Below, piece after piece: positions 56,905 through 64,000 of a stretch of DNA of 64,000 bases; within the stretch, counting starts at the first letter, position 1; each line of letters begins with the position of its first letter. A program made the translations under genes and the position numbers. This DNA comes from Euptelea pleiosperma (lineage: Eukaryota > Streptophyta > Magnoliopsida > Ranunculales > Eupteleaceae): contig CM068549.1 in NCBI GenBank assembly GCA_035048495.1, positions 9,348,000 to 9,411,999 on the forward strand. The letters run 5' to 3'. The notes under the pieces were generated by a model that searched no databases, had not been told where the DNA came from, and worked only from the letters and a program-made list of their open reading frames with translations.

Positions 56905-58813
56905 TAATCCACTCAGTCTCCTGTGCTCCAACTTGGTTGGGGGTGCCTGTCACCCCCGTCATGTCTGGCTGAAGACGTAAAACTTAGCGCTTTCGGAAAG
57001 ACAATTCCGGTATTCCTAGAATACATGAGTCTCATGCATTTGTTATTACTGTTATATCTCTGAAAATGCAGGTACATTCATTCTCCCGATCATCAGGTAC
57101 CAAACACTGTCGAATTTCTGCCGACTTGGTAACATCCTTCCTGAACTTTTGCATCATCATCACTGAATTTTTATCATTTTATGTCCCGGTCATGAGCACC
57201 GAGGACGGTGCTGTATTTTGGTTGGGGGTGGGTATTTACCAAAACTCATGTCTTCATTTTGATAAAAAAAAAAAAAAAAAAAAACTCATTTTTGGGGTGA
57301 TTTCCGATGTTCTCCAAAAGTTTTCTAGAATTTCAAAAATGTGTCAAATACCCTGACTTTGATTAGCTAAAAACCTTCGTTAAGTCAGTATTGAGGATGT
57401 CAATTTTTGTTTAAAGTTAGCGTCGAGTCAAGTCAGGCGTGACTACAGCAGGTTTGAAAACTCAGAAAAACTCAGATTCGGCACAATTGTACACTATCAA
57501 CATCAGAGTCATCCTAAGTTTTGAAACTCTAGAGATCCTGCGAGAATAATTGTGGAGACCTAACCCAGTGAGCTTTTGAGCCTTTAATCAATTCAGAGAG
57601 TTATACAATAATCCTGAGTCACAAGATGACTCACTATTCTTCATGCCCGCAATATTCGTTGAGAGATCTCATTATCTTTTGCTTCGATCATAAAACTCGG
57701 AATGACATCGACATTGGATTACTACGACAGAACCTTCTCTATATCCAGTCAAGACAGTATACATGATAGTACAAACCCTAGAAAATAATTTAGGCCATTT
57801 TTTCTGAACCATTCAGCCTTTTTACTCACCTGAATTATACTTCACTAGAAACCCTTTGAACCTTTCTATAAAAGCCTTTTATTTGCAAACCCATCAACCT
57901 AAAATCCAGTCCAGCTACGAAACATGACTGGCTACCCTTATTTTGAGATGGACAAAAGAATAACTGATGTGGGTGTACCGTGAAAAAGAAAAGTAAAGAA
58001 GAAGAATCAAAAGGAAAAGAAAGTGGTTCAAGCCAAAAACAAAATATAGAAAGAAAGTATGAAGAAGAGCTGAAAAGAAATTGAGCAGTCTCAGAAATAT
58101 CAAGAAAAAGAGAAAAATACGAAAAAAGGAAAAAGAACCAGATAATGGTGTTACGTCGTAGGAAAAATTCAAGAAAATGGCAATATCCTCTCAAGATCTT
58201 TGAAATCCTGTATTCCTTTATCTCTCTACACCTGACCTAAGCCTCATTACAACCCAGGAAAGTCCTACTTGATTCTAGGATAGCACGATCATAAAATGTG
58301 GAGATTGGAGAAAGAGAAGCTATAGAGTTTGATCTGACGTTCCCGAGTGAAGTGGTATTCCAATCATGAGATCTTCTTCTGTTAAAGATGTCCTTCCTTC
58401 AAATAAAACATATGTGAGATCTTTTGCCTCTTTATATTAAATACATCTCCTCACATATAAATTGAGAGAAAAGAAGAAAACCCTTCTTGTGTGATTCTAT
58501 TCTGAGTGCTAAACATGTGAGATTTGAGGTCGAGGCAGAAAAACTTAGAGGTGATCTGGAAATCTTTACTGTCGGATGATGAGAATGTTGAGCACACACA
58601 CACACGCAGAGTCTGACTAATCTGGGTCATGATTATCAGTCTGTAGTCTTGCCAAAACTTTCAAACTCTTCGCTAGCATGTAACTGTTTTTGCATCCATT
58701 CAATAATTTGATGAACGGTGTTTTCCCGGAGCTAATATGAAAAAGTGTGCAGCATGTGCAGAGCCCTTTTAAGCTCATGTATTTCGCACTAATTACCAAG
58801 GATTGGCAATATG
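56905..58813 (+). other. Athila 3' noncoding region, no envelope-like gene
   Basis: 1.9 kb downstream of pol, where some Athila members carry an envelope-like frame. None is seen here on the plus strand. PPT-like motifs TTGGTTGGGGGTG lie at 56933-56945 and 57218-57230, and an A tract at about 57264-57283. Two other copies in the window (23510-27967 and 32110-33632) keep the same order and high similarity. The minus-strand frames at about 57835-58194 are Phe/Ser-rich reflections of an AAG-rich stretch. Confidence 0.8.
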
Positions 58814-58827
58814 CTGGTTGGGGGTTG
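58814..58827 (+). other. Athila polypurine tract
   Basis: CTGGTTGGGGGTTG directly precedes the 3' LTR start TGATATTCGC, as it does at 27968 and 33633. Confidence 0.75.
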
Positions 58828-59476
58828 TGATATTCGCTCAAAAGTGCTTATTTTAAGCACTTATCCTGTTAGCATTATCGCACTCTCCTACGTAAAACTG
58901 CTCTAATTATCCACTTTTCTACGTAAGAGTCTCTTGTGTTGCGTAGAACACACTTTTCTGGACGAAATGGTATATTTGCATGCATTAAACACATTTTCGG
59001 AAGTCTAGACATGTAGTAATTCTGATAGTCTCATTACGCGCTTCTTCTGTCGCAGGAAACCCCGATGGGACATTTCTCGAGACTTGCGAGCCCACATCGA
59101 TCAGGAAAGCCCATTATCAAAGCTTAAAGAGCCCACATGCTATGACTAAAAGATATGGGCCAACTATGAGGACCAAAAAGCCGGCCCAAATAACGAAGAG
59201 AGCAGGAGAGCCAATGACCAAGAGAATGACCAAAGCGTTTAAAGCCACATGAGTCAGCAAAGAATGATAGTCGACTCTACTGGAGAAGCGTGAGGATGGT
59301 CACAGTGAAGACCAGGGTTCCAGACCCTCCGCCAGTACTTTTTTCCATTTTTTTTTGATACTTTTTCTCTCATCTCTCCTTATTCTCTCTCTCTCTTCAT
59401 CTCTCGGTCCTCGAATCTACTGACCTCACCCCAGAACTCCTGCCCATCAGCTCTATCTCATCTCCCTTAGCTTTTT

Positions 59477-59530
59477 GACCGTTGGATCTTCCATCGGACC
59501 GTTGGATCTTCAATCGGACCGTTGGATCTC
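59477..59530 (+). repeat. 20-bp triplicate repeat in Athila U3
   Basis: GACCGTTGGATCT recurs at 59477, 59497 and 59517. It is present in all Athila LTRs of the window except the 2183-5426 copy, where it was not recognised. Its position upstream of the TATA-like box suggests a protein-binding or enhancer role; that is inference. Confidence 0.8.
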
Positions 59531-59818
59531 TCTAGATCCGTCGATCCACCAATCTGAGTCCCAATCAAGTCACCATCCATCCGATCGCCATCAGAATGTC
59601 TATCACATCATCTTGTGAGACGATGGACATCATCAGTCCATGTGGGCCAATAGCCGGGCCCATCTTCATCGACCCGCTGTCCGACCAGTTAGTGGACCCC
59701 GCGAATTTCAAAATAATTTTAATTAAATGGGGGATCCACTAATTGGGGAGATTCCCCATAGAAAAGTAGGTTTTTACTTAAAAAAAAAAAAAAAAAAAAA
59801 ATTTATTTTCAAAAAATA

Positions 59819-59855
59819 CCCTATTTCCTTTAATGGAAATAGGGAGCTTTATAAG
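59819..59855 (+). promoter_or_regulatory. hairpin and TATA-like box of Athila LTR
   Basis: A perfect 10-bp inverted repeat (CCCTATTTCC, loop TTTAAT, GGAAATAGGG; 59819-59844) is followed 3 bp later by TTTATAAG (59848-59855). Other copies read TTTAAAAGG or, in the solo LTR, the same TTATAAAG on the minus strand near 26370. The transcription start would lie close to the GGGTTCG/CGAACCC dyad. This segment is missing from the 5' LTR of the same element. Confidence 0.55.
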
Positions 59856-60005
59856 AGGAGGGAGAAGGGTTCGTTCGAACCCTAATCCCCCTCCTTATTG
59901 CTCCATTCTCTCCCCCAACTCATTTCCCCCTTCTTCCCCTCGTTTTTAGACTGTTTTTCCTCCATTTTTTTTCTCAAATCACCGTCTTCATCTTCATCTT
60001 TATCA

Positions 60006-60029
60006 CCGGAGTTGCGCCTGCAACTCCGG
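60006..60029. repeat. dyad 1 in Athila 3' LTR
   Basis: CCGGAGTTGC and GCAACTCCGG-type arms. The corresponding 5' LTR copy retains only the right arm. Confidence 0.9.
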
Positions 60030-60182
60030 CCGTTCGTTCCACACCTTGCTGGCCTTTATCCCCCCCATTCTCTACCACGTTCCACCATCTCCTCTCTCAT
60101 CTTTCCCTCCTTCTTCACCGTTTTCTTCAAAAAGAAAAGCAAAAAAAAAAAACCAGAAAAGAAAAAAAAAAAAAAAAGATCA

Positions 60183-60207
60183 CCGGAGTTGCAGGTCGCA
60201 ACTCCGG
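60183..60207. repeat. dyad 2 in Athila 3' LTR
   Basis: CCGGAGTTGC and GCAACTCCGG arms around AGGTC, 153 bp after dyad 1 and just after an A-rich stretch. Confidence 0.9.
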
Positions 60208-60466
60208 CGAAACCAGCAACCCCACCATCTTCTCAAGCCGTTACCCCATTCACAAACCTCTCCATGTTTTCTTGATAAAAATCCGTCATTTCATGTCTTT
60301 GAATTACGCACACTAACCCCGAGTGCGGACGATACCCGACACGAGCCACTGTACAACCCTATGATTTTTGCAGGATTTGAGTGAACAAGATTCGGATAAT
60401 TACAAAAATTGTTGATTCTAGGGTTTCCGTAACCAACGACGCGGAAAAAAACCTACTTTCAGTGAC

Positions 60467-63400
60467 ATGTGTCAATACCTTATTGTATGGACTTTTAAAT
60501 TATATAATATAGTTTGATTGAATTAATTTATAATTATTTGTGTTATGATTGTTGGGTGGGGCCATATGGCCAATCTAGATACCTTTTGGGCTTAATAATA
60601 TTCTTAAATAAAGCCTATTGATGTATATGGGCCTTGGGCCCATTCCTAACCCATTAATAGTGTAAAATATAAGTTTTTGAGGATTGAAAAAGTCATCCCT
60701 TTGATAGTTACGAATTTCAACAAAATAGAAACCCTAATCCTTCCCTAAACCTATTTATGAAAAACCCTAAAGCTTTAGAAGCTTTCACAAACCCAACTCC
60801 ATCGAAGGATAGAGCAAGTTCCATTAAACCTTCATCCGAGCACCGATCGCACTCGAGCAAGAAGGGAGAATTGACGGGAACTCTGATTTGAAGAACATAC
60901 TCCGAGGAGAGGACGATCCGATGACTTTCAAATTTGAAGAAACTTTTGATTTTCATTAAAATTCAAGAAACCTTGAGGTAAGTGCGCTTGATCCATCCTA
61001 TACTTGTTTTTCTTCAAGATTTTGTTTATCTTTCATTAGATAATGGTTGATACTCATTATAAATTAATTTCAACAATATTTATTTTATTCTTATTGGGTT
61101 GATCTTTATTTTGGGCCACCATGATGGGTTGGGCCATCGTCTATTTTGTACCTATAATGGATGATTATGTTTTTTATCATTTTTGTTGTATTTTCATAAT
61201 TAAAATATTTTTATAATTATTTTTTTTAAATACCTCTGTGAATCTATTTTTCAAAACCGTTTAGTTTATATTTTTCTGATTTTTATTGATTAAGTTATGA
61301 TTTTTCTAAGTTGTATGACTTTACCAAAAAACCCAGAATTTTAGATTTTACACAGTCCGATTCACCTGGGATTTCGATCTATATTTTTAACCTAAATATT
61401 TTTCTAATTATTTTTTATAGATACCTCTATCAATCTAATTTCTAGAACCTTTGAGTTTATATTTTTTTGATTTGTATTGATTAAGTTATGATTTTTCAAA
61501 CGTACTGGACTTTTCTGTAAAACCCAGAATTCCAGATTTTATACGGTCTAATTTACCTAAGATTTCGATCCATATTTTTAATCTAAATATTTTTCTAATT
61601 ATTTTTCACAGATACCTCTATTAATCTAGTTTCTAGAACCTTTGAGTTTATATTTTTCTGATTTGTATTGATTAAGTTATGATTTTTCAAACGTGCTAGA
61701 CTTTTCTGTAAAACCCAGAATTCCAGATTTTATACAGTCCACTTTACCTGAGATTTCGATTCATATTTTTAATCTAAATATTTTTCTAATTATTTTTCAC
61801 AGATATCTCTATTAATCTAGTTTCTAGAACCTTTGAGTTTATATTTTTCTGATTTGTATTGATTAAGTTATGATTTTTCAAACGTGCTAGACTTTTCTGT
61901 AAAACCCAGAATTCTAGATTTTATACAGTCCACTTTACCTGAGATTTCGATCCATAATTTTAACCTAAATATTTTTATAATTATTTTTCACAGATATCTC
62001 TATCAATCTAGTTTCTAGAACCTTTGAGTTTATATTTTTCTGATCTGTATTGATTAAGTTATGATTTTTCAAACGTGCTAGACTTTTCTGTAAAACCCAG
62101 AATTTCAGATTTTACACGGTCCACTTCACTTGAGATTTCAATCTATATTTTTAACCTAAATATTTTTTTAATTATTTTATATAGATACCTGTATCAATTT
62201 AGTTTCTATAACCCTTGAGTTTGTATTTTTCTGATATGTATTGATTAAGTTATGAGTTTTTAAATGTGCGAGACTTTTCTGTATCCCGGATTCTGTCCGG
62301 CCCAATTAATTAAGAGTTTTGACCTATATTTTGAATCTGAATATTTTTCTATTTATTTTTCCTCAAAACCTTTATGAATCTAATCTTTAAATCCATTGAG
62401 TTTATATTTTTCTAATTCATATTTATTTAGTTATGATTTTTATAATATACAGTACATTTTTTGTAAAAAAATCTATTAATTGTTCGTGGTTCGGTCATGA
62501 TTGTTAACTATTAAGGTTTTAACCTTGTTGTTTGACTGAACCCTATATGGTTTGACCTATACCTGTATGCATGGGGATCCCACCCATGTGTCTTGGATCT
62601 CTCATAGGGTTCAGCCAAGTGTCTTGGATCCCTTTTTAGGGTTCGACCTTGTGTCATGGATCCCTCATAGAGTTCGGCCATGGCGTGTTGGATTCTCTTA
62701 CGATTTTCACTTATATTATTTATCGATGTTGATTGTGATATTTGGTCATGTCTTATTGACTATTATACCTAGATGGTTCGACCTATACTTATATGCATGG
62801 GGATCCCACCCATGTGTCTTGGATCCCTCATAGGGTTCTGCCAAGTGTCTTGGATCCCTCTTTAGGGTTCGACCTTGTGTCATGGATCCCTCATAGGGTT
62901 CGGCCATGGTGTATTGGATTGTCTAGTGATTTTCACTTATATTATTCATCCGTGTTGATCGTGACCTTCGATGATTGTTACATGTTATTCATGGTTAACC
63001 TTAATTCGTTCCCATATTATTACTCTTAATGATCATTGGTTCATTTTATATTTTTATTTAAATGTTAAATACATGTGTGCTTATATCATGTAACCCTAGT
63101 ACATCTTGTTGTCATACCATGATCATCACGTCATTTCATATAAGGGGTGCATAAGGGAACGGGGTTGAAGTATATTATATACGTTTATATTGGTTTTATC
63201 AATTAATCAGGGTTCGGTACCCTAGGGTGAAAGGCCCCAGACGTTATTATATCCTGCAGATGGGTCAATGAGACCGCTCCCAGTGCGGGAAGGAGATGGA
63301 GACCCTATGTGGTTATGGGTACTAGTTGCATTTGCATCCCGTACTTACTCATCTGCATTCATCCTCATATTCATGCCATCTTTATTATACGATTGAGATG

Positions 63401-63917
63401 CATACCTTGATTAAAAAACTTGTATAGTATGATATCATACCATGCACACTGTTGTATTACTGGGCCTCGGCTCATGGTGCTACACCGATACCATTTTCAG
63501 ATTTTGAGGAGCCGGGTACGTGAGATGATTTTGAGACGAAAGACCCCAGTGCATTCGAGGAGATCGGCGAGGATTTGGGAGTCGATCCCACACTTTAGAA
63601 AGTTGTATTTGATTATTTTATAACATTATTTATTTATTTTCACGGGCATGTAAGCCTTTGATTGAGAGTATGTTCTCACTTCCATCTCTTCACATTTAGT
63701 TGATTGATTGAATTATTTGAATTATAAATTATTTAAATTATTTGTTTCCTACATCTACTCTTCTTTTTTTTCTTAGTGGGTTTTCGAATGAACCTTAGTA
63801 GTCTAATTGACCTAATTGGACCACTAGGGGACATTCATGGATCATCTCTGGGTTCGGGTACGGGTCGATCCACGGATTTTTGGGTCTTATTTGGGTATCC
63901 GGATTCGGGGCGTGACA
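60467..63917 (+). repeat. giant 3' LTR, second part
   Basis: Resumes the LTR after the nested Athila and ends ...GGGGCGTGACA at 63917. Nearly identical to 43359-46617 apart from one extra 190-bp unit. Confidence 0.95.
61220..62445. repeat. 190-bp tandem repeat in the giant 3' LTR (7 units)
   Basis: Unit starts at about 61232, 61422, 61612, 61805, 61995, 62186 and 62367. One more unit than in the 5' LTR, which accounts for the 192-bp length difference between the two LTRs. Confidence 0.9.
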
Positions 63918-64000
63918 ACTATAGTCATTTGTAGGTTTAGGCATTTGAGACTTAGAACTGAAATCCATTTCGGGACTTCGACGCCCAAATAGCGCAAACG
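63918..64000. repeat. 179-bp satellite array, block 5 (runs off the window)
   Basis: Satellite resumes with actat then AGTCATTTGTAGGTTTAGGC, exactly where the monomer was interrupted at 42751. The array evidently continues beyond the window. Confidence 0.95.

Larger units (their letters stand above)
48054..60461 (+). mobile_element. near-intact Athila element (Ty3/gypsy)
   Basis: A 12.4-kb element with LTRs 48054-49425 and 58828-60461, flanked by gtgac on both sides. It has a tRNA-Asp-type primer site, a 1.7-kb leader, complete gag and pol frames in the same phase separated by one TAG, a 1.9-kb noncoding 3' region and a polypurine tract. No envelope-like gene was found. The LTRs differ by only about ten substitutions by eye besides A-tract length and one deletion of about 270 bp in the 5' LTR, making it the youngest element here. 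That deletion removes the TATA region from the promoter LTR, so the coding-intact copy may be transcriptionally silent. Confidence 0.95.
58828..60461 (+). repeat. Athila 3' LTR, complete reference copy
   Basis: 1634 bp from TGATATTCGC to CCTACTTTCA. Dyads in order: AAGTGCTTA/TAAGCACTT (58842-58862), TTAGTGGACCCC and its complement (59689-59742, one base changed), GGGGA/TCCCC (59745-59757), CCCTATTTCC/GGAAATAGGG (59819-59844), GGGTTCG/CGAACCC (59867-59882), and CCGGAGTTGC-type dyads (60006-60029 and 60183-60207). A 20-bp repeat, GACCGTTGGATCTTCCATCG, occurs three times at 59477-59530. Confidence 0.95.
42752..63917 (+). mobile_element. non-autonomous gypsy element with giant LTRs (Tekay/Del-like termini)
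   Basis: LTR 42752-46617 (3866 bp), interior 46618-47446 (829 bp), LTR 47447-63917 (4058 bp once the nested Athila and one target copy are removed). Flanked by actat (42747-42751 and 63918-63922) in the satellite. The LTRs start TGTAATACCCT and end GGGGCGTGACA. A 3-nt spacer, then TGGTATCAGAGC, forms the primer site. The interior ends in GGGGACGAAATTTTC plus a purine tract, the remnant of a chromovirus coding end. No gag or pol remains. The ends resemble the chromovirus at 11172-20032, so movement by that kind of element in trans is plausible but unproven. Confidence 0.9.

Noticed and set aside
57835..58194. Phe/Leu/Ser-rich minus-strand frame suggesting a membrane or envelope-like protein
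   Set aside because: It is the reverse of an AAG/GAAA-rich noncoding stretch, on the wrong strand for the element, and appears at 24545-24799 and 32722-32979 only because the region is repeated.

Overview
The window is repetitive plant nuclear DNA, most likely centromeric or pericentromeric heterochromatin of a flowering plant. No host gene, rRNA gene, intact tRNA gene or bacterial-type feature was seen. The plant call rests on the retrotransposon lineages: a Ty3/gypsy Athila lineage with a tRNA-Asp-type primer site, a Tekay/Del-type chromovirus, and a Ty1/copia element primed by initiator tRNA-Met. The species is not recognisable from the sequence.

The background is a tandem satellite with a monomer of about 179 bp. 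It survives in five blocks: 1-2182, 5491-8806, 31494-32081, 36387-42751 and 63918-64000. These were once continuous and are split by retrotransposons, several nested in one another. From left to right: (1) a minus-strand Athila copy at 2183-5490 reduced to one LTR plus a 64-bp scar; (2) a copia element at 8807-31493, itself split by a full-length minus-strand chromovirus (11172-20032) and a rearranged Athila element (20626-30898), the latter carrying an inverted solo Athila LTR (24893-27424); (3) the 3' part of another Athila element (32082-36386) with filler DNA at its broken end; (4) a non-autonomous element at 42752-63917 with giant LTRs (3.9 and 4.06 kb) around an 829-bp interior, whose 3' LTR holds a near-intact Athila element (48054-60461) with complete gag and pol frames.

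Target-site duplications fix the nesting order: aatct (first Athila copy), tgaat (chromovirus), gtacg (solo LTR), gtgac (intact Athila) and actat (giant-LTR element). The nested Athila is the youngest element by LTR similarity. The copia and chromovirus elements are older and carry nonsense and missense changes compatible with C-to-T / G-to-A decay of methylated cytosine.

The most interesting signals are: a series of perfect dyads in the Athila LTRs, including a CCGGAGTTGCAG/CTGCAACTCCGG palindrome that persists inside an otherwise hypervariable segment; a deletion in the youngest Athila 5' LTR with both ends in such dyads that removes its TATA region; an in-frame TAG between gag and pol in a context close to the tobamovirus-type readthrough signal; an array-level satellite duplication that preserves empty insertion sites; a non-autonomous/autonomous element pair with shared termini; and a 190-bp tandem repeat inside a giant LTR that differs by one unit between the two LTRs of one element.
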